A stretch of DNA of 64,000 nt from Oscillospiraceae bacterium (GTDB lineage: Bacteria > Bacillota > Clostridia > Oscillospirales > Oscillospiraceae): NCBI GenBank assembly GCA_017445385.1, contig JAFSUG010000029.1, positions 1-64,000 of the forward strand, read 5' to 3'. Both the position numbers and the translations under genes were made by a program. Below, one piece after another: positions 8,896 through 16,311 of this stretch (position 1 is the first letter of the stretch; each line of letters begins with the position of its first letter). The notes under the pieces were generated by a model. It worked only from the letters and a program-made list of their open reading frames with translations, was not told the origin of the DNA and did not search any database.

Positions 8896-9779
8896 AGCAG
8901 CTCCAGATCGCGCATGATATTCAGCAGATTCTGCTCATGCGCGCTTTCCATGGGAACGAGCGGAAGACGCAGGTAGTTTTCGCAATAGCCCATTGCCGCC
9001 ATCGCCGCTTTCGCAGGGATGGGGTTGACCTCGCAGAAAAGCGCGTGGATCAGCGGCAGATATTTCATCTGCATCTGCGCCGCGCCGGCAACGTCGCCCC
9101 GGAAGAAGCGATGGCACATTTCGGACGTTTCCTTCGGCGCAACGTTCGACAGCACCGAGATAACACCCTGACCGCCCATGGAGAGGATCGGCACGATCTG
9201 ATCATCGTTGCCGGAATAGATATCCATACGGTCTTCAATGCGCGCGGCGGTTTCCACGATTTTGGAGAGATTGCCGTTTGCCTCTTTGATGCCGACGAGA
9301 TTCGGATGATGCGAGAGCGCTTCATAGGTGGACGGCTCGCAGCCGACGCCGGTACGGCTCGGCACGTTATAGATGATGATCGGCTTCGTAACAGCATCGG
9401 CAATCGTATTGAACATTTTTACAAGACCGTTTTGCGTGGTCTTATTATAGTACGGGGTAATGACGAGCAGCCCGTCCGCGCCGAGATCGCACGCGCAGCG
9501 CGAAAGCTCGATTGCGTAGGATGTATCGTTGGAGCCGGTTGCGCAGATGGCAGGCACGCGCCCTGCGATCCGGTCAATCGCGAAGCGCATCACGTCGCGG
9601 TGCTCTTTATCCGAAAGCGTTGAGCCCTCGCCGGTGGTTCCTGCGATGACGAGCGCATCGATCCCCTGCTCAATCTGCCAATCGATCAGTTTTCCGTAAT
9701 TTTCGTAGTCAACACCGGTTGCATTGAGCGGTGTGATCAGCGCGGATGCCGCGCCGCGGAAGATGGGATGGTTTGTCAT
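8892..9779 (-). CDS. dapA: 4-Hydroxy-tetrahydrodipicolinate synthase
   Basis: A 295-residue aldolase-type enzyme condensing pyruvate with aspartate semialdehyde. GTTGEGSTL is the pyruvate-binding loop, YNVPSRTG carries the catalytic tyrosine, and VGIKEANGN the Schiff-base lysine. The start at 9779 is chosen over the 13-codon longer frame because GGGAG lies seven bases upstream and the protein then begins at the usual point before the (beta/alpha)8 barrel. It is the first gene of the lysine operon and is preceded by the lysine riboswitch. Confidence 0.94.
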   Translation of the reverse strand: MTNHPIFRGAASALITPLNATGVDYENYGKLIDWQIEQGIDALVIAGTTGEGSTLSDKEHRDVMRFAIDRIAGRVPAICATGSNDTSYAIELSRCACDLGADGLLVITPYYNKTTQNGLVKMFNTIADAVTKPIIIYNVPSRTGVGCEPSTYEALSHHPNLVGIKEANGNLSKIVETAARIEDRMDIYSGNDDQIVPILSMGGQGVISVLSNVAPKETSEMCHRFFRGDVAGAAQMQMKYLPLIHALFCEVNPIPAKAAMAAMGYCENYLRLPLVPMESAHEQNLLNIMRDLELL

Positions 9780-9892
9780 ATCTTTCTCTCCCTTTCTTTC
9801 AGAGGAAGCAGCCAACACTTCCCCACTATTAGATTCGATTTATTATACTCTATATTTAGCGTTCCTGCAATCCCAAATATACAAAATACACA

Positions 9893-9920
9893 CAAAAAAG
9901 CCGACGCTGCTGCATCGGCC
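9893..9920 (-). terminator. Riboswitch-controlled terminator before dapA
   Basis: Read on the minus strand, the stem GCCGATGC/GCGTCGGC (one G-U pair) is followed by TTTTTT. It lies between the lysine aptamer and dapA. A second long hairpin just upstream, about 9925-9960 with arms built from TTTCGCGC and GCGCGAA, is a possible alternative structure in the expression platform. Confidence 0.8.
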
Positions 9921-9966
9921 GTTATTGCACTTCGCGCCGGTTCCCCTGCGCGAAATCGCAATCAAT

Positions 9967-10132
9967 CCATAGCTCTCCGCAGCTTATTAAAGCGCGACAG
10001 TCGGGCGGATGTTCTCCGAACGACCAGGAAAAGGTTGCAAAGCTTTTCCTTCGGCAACTGTCCCTTTTTCGCGCGGCAACGGCCTTGCAAGCCTTTGCGC
10101 CGCGGATACTGATGGCAGATGCACCTCTATCC
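9967..10132 (-). promoter_or_regulatory. Lysine riboswitch (L box)
   Basis: The minus strand carries the conserved L-box core in order: GGATAGAGGTGC, then AGTAT, then GGGACAGTTGCCGAAGG, then ACTGTC, and finally GGAGAGCTATGG, which closes the P1 helix with GATAG. It is about 166 bases long and is followed by the transcription terminator before dapA. From established knowledge of the class, lysine binding should favour termination and shut off dapA-dapB-ddh-lysA-lysC. Confidence 0.93.
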
Positions 10133-10167
10133 TTTCATTGCAAAATTCAATTTTTAGAATTGCCACA

Positions 10168-10173
10168 ATTATA
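10168..10173 (-). promoter_or_regulatory. Promoter -10 of lysine operon
   Basis: A perfect TATAAT on the minus strand about 35 bases before the aptamer. The -35 region at the expected distance is T-rich but not close to TTGACA. Confidence 0.55.
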
Positions 10174-10277
10174 CCGCTTTCTTATCCGAAAGAAAATTCA
10201 TAAATTGGATAAACATAATACGCTTGCGCCTGCAAAAACTATGCAAAGCGACGGATTTTGCAGCCTTTTCCTGTTTG

Positions 10278-10300
10278 ATGCGCACAAATTTTGCGCATCC
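10278..10300 (+). other. Hairpin in leader of the deacetylase gene
   Basis: The inverted arms GATGCGCA and TTGCGCATC lie about 20 bases before the start codon. There is no T run, so this is not a terminator. No clear promoter was found for the downstream gene. Confidence 0.35.
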
Positions 10301-10319
10301 TATTTGCGGAGGGAGCGCA

Positions 10320-11000
10320 ATGGAAAAAAGGCGTAAATGGATGGTAATCTTGCTGCTGCTGTTCGGGCTGCTGCCGCACATCGATGCAGCGGAGAAAAAG
10401 CGCGTTGCGCTGACGTTTGACGACGGACCATGCGCGAAAAGCACCGCATATCTTTTACAGGGACTGCGCGATCGCGGCGTTCACGCGACGTTTTTTCTTT
10501 CCGGCTACCGCATCGACAGCGACCCGGAAGACGCCCTGCAAATTGCAAGCGAGGGGCATGAGATCGGCATTCACGGGCAGACGCACGCCTACTTTCGCGG
10601 CATAGGACGCGAAAGACTTGAAGGCGAGATTCTTTCGGTTGGCAATAAGATTGAAGCTTTGACGGGCGAAACGCCGAAGCTGGCACGGCCGCCCGGCGGC
10701 CTTATGGACGATCAGGTAAAGCAGTTTTGCAAGGACAACGATTTGGCACTGATCCTATGGTCGGTCGATCCGGAGGACTGGGATCCGAAAAAGCGCGCGC
10801 AGACGGCAAGCAGCGTTGTTTCCAAAGCAAAAGACGGCGATATTATTCTGCTGCACGATCTGACTACGGCAAACGCCGATCAGGCGTTTGCGATCATTGA
10901 CCGGCTGAAGGTTGCGGGATATGAATTTTGCACCGTTTCCGAGCTTGCGGAATCCTGCGGCAAAGAGCTTTGCTGCGGCGAATCCTATTTCAGATTCTAA
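10320..11000 (+). CDS. Secreted polysaccharide deacetylase (NodB fold)
   Basis: A 226-residue CE4-type enzyme, expected to remove acetyl groups from cell-wall or exopolysaccharide N-acetylhexosamine. An N-terminal signal peptide (hydrophobic core about residues 8-18, likely cut near residue 23) exports it. TFDDGP supplies the catalytic and metal aspartates, HGQTH is the metal-binding HxxxH, RPPGG is motif 3, and LHD near the end is motif 5. The start at 10320 has a strong GGAGGGAG site; the upstream in-frame extension has none. Single gene, divergent from the lysine operon and closed by a strong terminator. Confidence 0.9.
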   Translation: MEKRRKWMVILLLLFGLLPHIDAAEKKRVALTFDDGPCAKSTAYLLQGLRDRGVHATFFLSGYRIDSDPEDALQIASEGHEIGIHGQTHAYFRGIGRERLEGEILSVGNKIEALTGETPKLARPPGGLMDDQVKQFCKDNDLALILWSVDPEDWDPKKRAQTASSVVSKAKDGDIILLHDLTTANADQAFAIIDRLKVAGYEFCTVSELAESCGKELCCGESYFRF

Positions 11001-11034
11001 AAGGATGCGCATGAGAATCATGCGCATCCTTTTA
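10999..11034. terminator. Bidirectional terminator between deacetylase and folD
   Basis: The 16-base arms AAAAGGATGCGCATGA and TCATGCGCATCCTTTT are perfect around GAA. It serves both converging genes. Confidence 0.9.
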
Positions 11035-11877
11035 TTCCGTTTCAGCCGCGCGGACGACGTGGTCCATCAAAACCGCGGACGTGACCGCTCCGACACCGCC
11101 GGGGACGGGCGTATACGCCGCGGTAAGCGACGATGCTTCCGGCTGCAGATCGCCGGCAAGCGTTTCCCCTTCCCAGCTTGCGCCAAGGTCCAGAACGACC
11201 GCGCCGGGGCGGATATGCTCCGCGCCGATCAGCCCTGCCGAGCCGGCAGCGGTCAGCAGAATGTCCGCCTGCCGCGTTTGCGCGGCAAGATCGCGCGTTT
11301 TACGGTGGCAGACGGTGACCGTTGCGTTTTTTTCAAGCAACAGCATCGCCGCAGGCTTTCCGATCACCGCGCTGCGCCCGACGACGACGGCTTTTTTGCC
11401 GGAGCAATCAAAGCCGTAATAATCGAGCAGGCGGATGCACGCTTCCGCCGCGCAGGGCGTGAAGCCCCACGGTTTACCGAGGTATGTCCCTGCTGCGGAA
11501 AGCGGCGTTACGCCGTCTACATCCTTTTCCGGTTTGATCGACGCGCAAAGCGCTTTTTCCGCGCCGTGCAGATGGTGCGGCAGCGGCAGAAAAATGAGAA
11601 TACCGTGGACGCTTCGATCTGCGTTGAGCCGTTCGATCTCCGCGCGGACGGTTTTTTCATCGGAAGACGGCGCAAGCGTAACCGTCTTTACCGCGACAAG
11701 CGTGCTTTCAGCGCTGCCGAGCAGGCGTTCACGGTAGCCCGCGGCGGCAGGGTCATCCCCCACGCAAAGCAGCGCAAGCGTTGGGGTGACGCCTTGCGCG
11801 ATACAGTTTTCGGCGCGTTTTTTTACTTCGTTAAGCAGAGCCTGCGCAGGTTCCGCTCCGCTCCAGCAAATTGCCAT
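11032..11877 (-). CDS. folD: FolD-family methylene-THF dehydrogenase lacking cyclohydrolase residues
   Basis: 281 residues, normal for FolD. The dehydrogenase landmarks are intact: KPEKDVDG, VVVGRSAVIGKP (dinucleotide-binding region) and TPVPGGVGAVT. The cyclohydrolase site is not. The tyrosine of GDDPAAAGY is present, but the residue four positions later, a lysine in E. coli (Lys54) and human (Lys56) enzymes, is leucine. The glutamine normally preceding LPLP (human Gln100) is phenylalanine (FLPLP). I infer a monofunctional dehydrogenase, with the neighbouring FchA supplying the cyclohydrolase step. The start overlaps the fchA stop (TGATG). Confidence 0.9.
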   Translation of the reverse strand: MAICWSGAEPAQALLNEVKKRAENCIAQGVTPTLALLCVGDDPAAAGYRERLLGSAESTLVAVKTVTLAPSSDEKTVRAEIERLNADRSVHGILIFLPLPHHLHGAEKALCASIKPEKDVDGVTPLSAAGTYLGKPWGFTPCAAEACIRLLDYYGFDCSGKKAVVVGRSAVIGKPAAMLLLEKNATVTVCHRKTRDLAAQTRQADILLTAAGSAGLIGAEHIRPGAVVLDLGASWEGETLAGDLQPEASSLTAAYTPVPGGVGAVTSAVLMDHVVRAAETE

Positions 11878-12503
11878 CAGGGTTCTCCTTTCAGCGCGCT
11901 TTGCACGCTTTCAAACACGCGCGCGGCTTTTTCGCCCGATTTGAGCAGCTCCGCTGCGCGGCTTTCCAGCGCGGCAGCTTTCGCGCGGTTTTGCATGGAT
12001 TTCGTATTGATAAAAATATTCAGGCTTGCGCTTTCGAGCGCGGCTTTCGCAAGCGAGGCGCAGCAGCCGACGTCGCTGAGGGCAAGGCGCGAGCCGATTT
12101 TTTCAAGGCGCGCGCTCAGATCAATCACATTGCGGCACTGCTCCATAATGGCAAGCGGCGCAGTGCAGGCGGTTTCCAGCGCGTTTTCCAAATTCTGCGC
12201 GCGGTTTGGATCGTCCTTCGCCATGGCATACGACGCGGCAAGCGGCAAAAAGCATTCCGCATCCGCGCGGACAAGATCGAGCAGCGCATCGCGCAGATTT
12301 TCGCACTGCGCTTTGCATGCCTGCATTTCCGCTTCTACGCTTTCATACGATTTCTTGCCGAGGGTTAAATTTGCCACCATGCTGCCGAGCGACGCTGCAA
12401 GCGCGCCGACAAGCGCAGAGGCGCCGCCGCCGCCCGGCGCAGGCGACGCCGAAGAAAGCAAATCCGCAAACGCGCGGCAGGAAATCTTGGTTGTATCTTC
12501 CAT
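11877..12503 (-). CDS. fchA: Methenyl-THF cyclohydrolase FchA (cyclodeaminase family)
   Basis: A 208-residue alpha-helical protein of the formiminotransferase-cyclodeaminase C-terminal family. SPAPGGGGASAL near residues 19-30 is the folate-site signature. Stand-alone members act as 5,10-methenyl-THF cyclohydrolase (FchA) or formimino-THF cyclodeaminase. Coupling to a FolD that has lost the cyclohydrolase residues favours the former. The start at 12503 has GGGAG; the longer upstream frame would begin above the -10 box of its own promoter. It is transcribed away from the folT riboswitch. Confidence 0.88.
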   Translation of the reverse strand: MEDTTKISCRAFADLLSSASPAPGGGGASALVGALAASLGSMVANLTLGKKSYESVEAEMQACKAQCENLRDALLDLVRADAECFLPLAASYAMAKDDPNRAQNLENALETACTAPLAIMEQCRNVIDLSARLEKIGSRLALSDVGCCASLAKAALESASLNIFINTKSMQNRAKAAALESRAAELLKSGEKAARVFESVQSALKGEP

Positions 12504-12525
12504 AGCAATACTCCCTTTCGAGCGC

Positions 12526-12554
12526 ATTATAGCACACGAAAACTGAATTGACAA
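12526..12554 (-). promoter_or_regulatory. Promoter of fchA-folD
   Basis: On the minus strand: TTGTCA, 17 bases, TATAAT, giving a leader of about 15-20 bases. It lies back to back with the folT promoter. Confidence 0.75.
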
Positions 12555-12559
12555 ACTAT

Positions 12560-12587
12560 TTGCATTTTCTGAAAACTATGCTATACT
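12560..12587 (+). promoter_or_regulatory. Promoter of folT-folC
   Basis: TTGCAT, 16 bases, then TGCTATACT, an extended -10. Transcription would begin close to base 12594, at the 5' edge of the riboswitch. Confidence 0.7.
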
Positions 12588-12593
12588 AACTGC

Positions 12594-12705
12594 GACCTGA
12601 CAGGAGTAAGGTCAGCGCGTTAAGTGCCGCCGGATGGGAGGTTGCCGGCGGACGAAGGGGCTTGCCCCGCGGTGCTGATCTGCTGCCGCCTGCCGAATAC
12701 AGGTC
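12594..12705 (+). promoter_or_regulatory. THF (tetrahydrofolate) riboswitch
   Basis: The aptamer core matches THF class I: CAGGAG, GTCAGCGCGTTAAGTG, GGATGGGAGGTTG, CGAAGGGGCTTGCCCCGCGG, GCTGATCTGCTGCC, then CCTG pairing back with CAGG. Outer GACCTG (12594-12599) can pair with CAGGTC (12700-12705), extending P1. It lies immediately before a folate transporter gene, as is typical of the class. Confidence 0.93.
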
Positions 12706-12714
12706 TATTTTGCA

Positions 12715-12744
12715 ACCTCCTCCAGACGAATGGAGGTCTTTTTT
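12715..12744 (+). promoter_or_regulatory. RBS-sequestering, terminator-like hairpin of THF riboswitch
   Basis: ACCTCC (12715-12720) pairs with GGAGGT (12732-12737), which contains the folT ribosome site, and is followed directly by CTTTTTT. The hairpin could block translation, end transcription, or both when folate is bound. Confidence 0.7.
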
Positions 12745-13287
12745 ATGTCTGAAAACGCTCGTTTTTCCGCGCGCAGGATCGCAGCCGACGGTATTTTGAT
12801 CGCGCTGTTCTTCCTTTTGAGCCTGCTCTCATTTGAAGTTGGCGGCGTGAAGCTGACGCTTGACGCGTTTCCGGTTTTGATTGCCGCCGTTTTATTCGGT
12901 CCAATCGACGGTTTTCTCGTTGGACTGCTCGGCGCGTTTTTAGAGCAGATGGCGCACTTCGGCTTTACGGCAACGACCGCGCTTTGGATCCTGCCGCCGG
13001 CGATCCGAGGACTTGCAGTCGGGCTGGGGCTGAAAAAAGCGCAGCTTGGCTCGATTCGCTATTTCGCGGTGAATCTCTTTGCCGCGCTTCTGGTTTCCTG
13101 CGGAAACACGGCGGTTTTTTACGCAGATTCAAAGCTGTTCGGCTACTATCAGTATAGCCTGATTTTCGGCGTTTTCTTCTGGCGGATCATCAGCAGCTTG
13201 CTGACCGGCGCGGTAATTGCGGCGATTGCGCTGCCCGTTTTCTCGGCGCTGAAAAAAAGCGGCATCGGAAAGGATCTGCGTCTATGA
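12745..13287 (+). CDS. folT: ECF transporter S component for folate
   Basis: A 180-residue membrane protein with about five or six hydrophobic helices, of the energy-coupling-factor S-component type. The LTLDAFPVLIAAVLFGP and GFLVGLLGAFLEQM segments fit FolT proteins, and the THF riboswitch in front makes folate the likely substrate. It needs an EcfA/EcfT module, which is not in the window. The ATG at 12745 is chosen because GGAGG lies eight bases before it; an earlier in-frame ATG at 12730 overlaps that ribosome site. Coupled to folC by ATGA. Confidence 0.92.
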   Translation: MSENARFSARRIAADGILIALFFLLSLLSFEVGGVKLTLDAFPVLIAAVLFGPIDGFLVGLLGAFLEQMAHFGFTATTALWILPPAIRGLAVGLGLKKAQLGSIRYFAVNLFAALLVSCGNTAVFYADSKLFGYYQYSLIFGVFFWRIISSLLTGAVIAAIALPVFSALKKSGIGKDLRL

Positions 13288-14555
13288 ACGCGCGGGAGGC
13301 AATCGAGTACATCCACTCGGTAAGCTGGAAGGGCAGCGTCCCCGGTCTTTCACGGACGGAGGAGCTCTTAAGGCGGATCGGCAATCCCGAAAAGCAGCTC
13401 AGATTTATCCACATTGCCGGGACGAACGGCAAGGGATCGACTGCGGCGACGCTCGCTTCGATTTTCCGCGCTGCCGGGTATCGGACAGGACTTTACACGT
13501 CGCCGTATCTGATCCGCTTCAACGAGCGGATCCAGATGGACGGCGAATGCATCACGGATCGGGAGCTTGCCGAGATCACGGAGTTTATAAAGCCGCACGC
13601 CGAGGCGATGGAAGACACGCCCACGGAATTTGAGCTTGTGACTACAATCGGATTTGAATTTCTCCGCCGAAAACGCGCGGAGATCGTTATTTTAGAAGTG
13701 GGCATGGGCGGAGAACTGGATTCCACGAACGTGATCCCCGCGCCCGAAGCCGCCGTGATCTGCAACATCGGGCTTGACCACACGGAGTATCTCGGCGCAA
13801 CGCTTGCGGAGATTGCAAAGACGAAAGCCGGAATCATCAAAAGCGGCTGCGTTTGCGTGCTGTATCCGAACGAAAAAAGCGTGGAAAATGCGGTTGCGGC
13901 GAAATGCCGCGCGGTTGGCGCGGAGCTGCGCATTGCGGACTTTTCCCTGCTCTCGCCGGTTTCCCACAGCCTGGACGGGCAGGAATTTTCATTTAGCGGC
14001 AAGCGATACAAAACGCCGCTGCTGGGCGAGCACCAATTAAAAAACGCAGCCGTTGCGCTGACGGCAGTGGATGCGCTTTGCGAAAAGGGATGGAATATCC
14101 CCCAAGCGGCAATCACGCGCGGCATGGCGCAGACCGTCTGGCCCGGGAGATTTCAGATTTTGCGGCGCGAGCCGCTGATGATCATTGACGGCGGTCACAA
14201 TCCGCAGTGCATGGACGCGATGGTGAAAAACGTTGACGACTATCTGCAAGGGTACGACTTGACGATTCTCACCGGCGTACTTGCGGACAAGGATTACAAG
14301 GCGATGTACCGGGAGCTTGCAAAGCGCGCGAGCCGCTTTTTAACCGTTACGCCGCCATCGCCGCGCGCGCTGGACGGCGCGGAGCTGGCAAGGTATTTGC
14401 AGACGCTCGGCAAAAGTGCTGAACACTATACCGCGATCGACGACGCGGTAGCTGCTGCCCTTTCGATTGCGCGGCAGACGGGCGGCGCGGTGCTTGCCTG
14501 CGGATCGCTTTATATGCTCGGCGACGTGATCCGAGCGGAAGAAAAGAGACATTAA
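13284..14555 (+). CDS. folC: Folylpolyglutamate synthase / dihydrofolate synthase
   Basis: A 423-residue Mur-ligase-family enzyme that adds glutamates to folates (and, in many bacteria, makes dihydrofolate from dihydropteroate). The P-loop HIAGTNGKGST is near residue 44. LYTSPYLIRFNERI and EVGMGGELDSTN are family motifs, and IDGGHNPQCM marks the C-terminal domain. It shares ATGA with folT, so the riboswitch controls uptake and intracellular trapping of folate together. Whether it has dihydrofolate synthase activity cannot be seen. Confidence 0.93.
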   Translation: MNAREAIEYIHSVSWKGSVPGLSRTEELLRRIGNPEKQLRFIHIAGTNGKGSTAATLASIFRAAGYRTGLYTSPYLIRFNERIQMDGECITDRELAEITEFIKPHAEAMEDTPTEFELVTTIGFEFLRRKRAEIVILEVGMGGELDSTNVIPAPEAAVICNIGLDHTEYLGATLAEIAKTKAGIIKSGCVCVLYPNEKSVENAVAAKCRAVGAELRIADFSLLSPVSHSLDGQEFSFSGKRYKTPLLGEHQLKNAAVALTAVDALCEKGWNIPQAAITRGMAQTVWPGRFQILRREPLMIIDGGHNPQCMDAMVKNVDDYLQGYDLTILTGVLADKDYKAMYRELAKRASRFLTVTPPSPRALDGAELARYLQTLGKSAEHYTAIDDAVAAALSIARQTGGAVLACGSLYMLGDVIRAEEKRH

Positions 14556-14589
14556 AAAAAACACGGTTCGGTAACGAACCGTGTTTTTT
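14554..14589. terminator. Bidirectional terminator after folC
   Basis: The arms ACACGGTTCG and CGAACCGTGT surround a GTAA loop and are flanked by A and T runs. It also serves the converging surface-esterase gene. Confidence 0.88.
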
Positions 14590-14596
14590 GATTCTT

Positions 14597-16186
14597 TTAG
14601 ACGATTGTTTTGAGGAATGCCGAAAGCTCTTCGGCGATCTTTGCCTGCCCTGCATCGCTCGGATGCTTCATGCCGGACGCGGACGAGCTGCCGCCGCCGT
14701 TATTGCGCGTGACCTTGAGGCTGTATACGCCGGCTTCTTTTGCGACTTCCGGAAGCTCATCGGCATGAGCAGTTGTCATCATGCCGTAGAGAATCACAAT
14801 CTTGACCGATGCGCCGTTTTTGGCTTTGATCTGCCCGATCATGCTCTTGACCGCGTTTTTGAACTCCGCGCCGGTGACGTTATCGTTCGTGCCGAGGGCA
14901 AGGACGACGACGTTTGCTTTGCGCGAGAAATCATACGGTTTCAGCTCCGCATCGGCAGCAAACGGGTTTACATAATCATAGCACTGCGCCATCGTTTTGG
15001 GGCAGGAGCCGCCGCCGTTTTCCGTTGTGCGGATCAGCGCGATGCCGCTGCGCGCGGTAAGCATCCAATCGGCATCCATCGCCTGCGCGGTGAGGTAGGA
15101 ATAGGCATAGGCTGCCGCGTGCGCCGGATCATCGGAGGTATACGTGCCGCCGTTGGAGAACACGCCCTTGCCGACCGTTATGGAGTCGCCGACGAATTCG
15201 ATCAGCAGCTTCTTTTCAGCCGTTGCCTTTACGCTGTCCTTCACGCCGGTGAAGGTAACAGAGCGCCACGTGACGAGGTTGTTCGATTTAGAGATGTCCG
15301 AATCGCGGACGATGCGGATTGTATGCGCGCCGGGACGAACGTTCGAGGCGACCTTGACGTTTTTCGCGGTTTTCGTTGCCGTGAGGCGCGGACGGCTGTT
15401 TTCCGCGCCGTCAACATAGGTGCGGAGGTAAACGCCCTCATCCGCCGTATAGGTCAGAAACACGTCGCCGGAAAGCTCGGCGGTAAATTCGATTGCGTTG
15501 CCCGCCCAAAGCATGACGACGCCGTTTTCATCGAGGTAGCTGCGGCCGTAGGTTTTATAGAGGGCGGTATCCGTGAGCGAGAAGCCCGTGGACTTGACGT
15601 AGGCGGTTGTATCCGCCGCCGGGAACGTGAAGTTATACGCAAGCTGGCAGGCCTCCTGGCGCGAGACGGGGCTGTTGGAGGCGGCGACGAGATAATCTCT
15701 GCCCTCTTTTTTGAGCAGTTCATCCGTATGCGTATCCCAGCCGGAGCCGGTCATGCCCTCATCTTCGGCATTATGGCCGTGAGCCACAAGCAGCATTTTG
15801 CCGAACGCATAGCCGGTGAGCTTTCCATTGGGATCGAAGCGTCCGCCGCCAACGCCGCCGACGATGCCTTTCGATGCGCAGTAGCCAATGAAAGTAACCG
15901 CCCAATGCGACTGCGGCACGTCAGTGAAATATTTGCTTGCGGTTACGGCGTCCATGCTCTCCGCGCCGCCGAGCATTGTGCAGATAATCTTTGCAGCCTG
16001 CGCGCGCGTAAGTGTTTCCTGCGGGCGGAACGAGCCATCCGGGAAGCCGCCGATGATCTTTGCATCGCTCATTGCGGCGACCGCATCGGTATAATCTTCG
16101 CCGATGGCGGCATCATCCGTAAATGCAGCCGAGGCAGCGCCTGCAAGCAGCAGAAGCGCCAGCATCAAAGCAATGATTTTTTTCAT
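14597..16186 (-). CDS. SLH-anchored SGNH/GDSL esterase
   Basis: A 529-residue exported protein. There is a signal peptide (residues 1-20, ending AGAASA), then S-layer-homology repeats: one with FPDGSFRPQETLTRAQAA, a second with FTDVPQSHW and RFDPNGKLT, and a weaker third ending near residue 185. A middle beta-rich region (about 200-310) resembles the N-terminal domain of CE2-type acetyl esterases. The C-terminal SGNH hydrolase has VGDSIT (block I), LGTNDN (block III) and HPSDAG (catalytic Asp/His block V). It probably deacylates glycans while tethered to wall polymers. Single gene with its own promoter. Confidence 0.88.
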   Translation of the reverse strand: MKKIIALMLALLLLAGAASAAFTDDAAIGEDYTDAVAAMSDAKIIGGFPDGSFRPQETLTRAQAAKIICTMLGGAESMDAVTASKYFTDVPQSHWAVTFIGYCASKGIVGGVGGGRFDPNGKLTGYAFGKMLLVAHGHNAEDEGMTGSGWDTHTDELLKKEGRDYLVAASNSPVSRQEACQLAYNFTFPAADTTAYVKSTGFSLTDTALYKTYGRSYLDENGVVMLWAGNAIEFTAELSGDVFLTYTADEGVYLRTYVDGAENSRPRLTATKTAKNVKVASNVRPGAHTIRIVRDSDISKSNNLVTWRSVTFTGVKDSVKATAEKKLLIEFVGDSITVGKGVFSNGGTYTSDDPAHAAAYAYSYLTAQAMDADWMLTARSGIALIRTTENGGGSCPKTMAQCYDYVNPFAADAELKPYDFSRKANVVVLALGTNDNVTGAEFKNAVKSMIGQIKAKNGASVKIVILYGMMTTAHADELPEVAKEAGVYSLKVTRNNGGGSSSASGMKHPSDAGQAKIAEELSAFLKTIV

Positions 16187-16224
16187 GATTCTGTTCTCTC
16201 CTTATATACAGTTTTTCTGAAAAC

Positions 16225-16253
16225 AGTATACCAAAATCGGCGGAAATTGTAAA
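16225..16253 (-). promoter_or_regulatory. Promoter of the SLH/SGNH gene
   Basis: On the minus strand: TTTACA, 17 bases, TATACT. An AAGGAGAG ribosome site follows before the ATG. Confidence 0.7.
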
Positions 16254-16256
16254 TAA

Positions 16257-16306
16257 CAAAAAACGGCACGGCAATTCATTAAAATTGCCATGCCGTTTTA
16301 TTTTTT
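16257..16306. terminator. Terminator after galT
   Basis: Long inverted arms AAAACGGCACGGCAATT and AATTGCCATGCCGTTTT (one mismatch) with T runs on both sides. Confidence 0.85.
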
Positions 16307-16311
16307 CGCCG

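Noticed and set aside
12548-12553. TTGACA on the plus strand as the folT -35 box
   Set aside because: It is 28 bases from TATACT, too far. TTGCAT at 12560 with an extended -10 fits better, and these bases belong to the fchA -35 on the other strand.
13493-14125. A 210-codon antisense frame within folC
   Set aside because: It lies wholly inside folC on the opposite strand and has no supporting signals.
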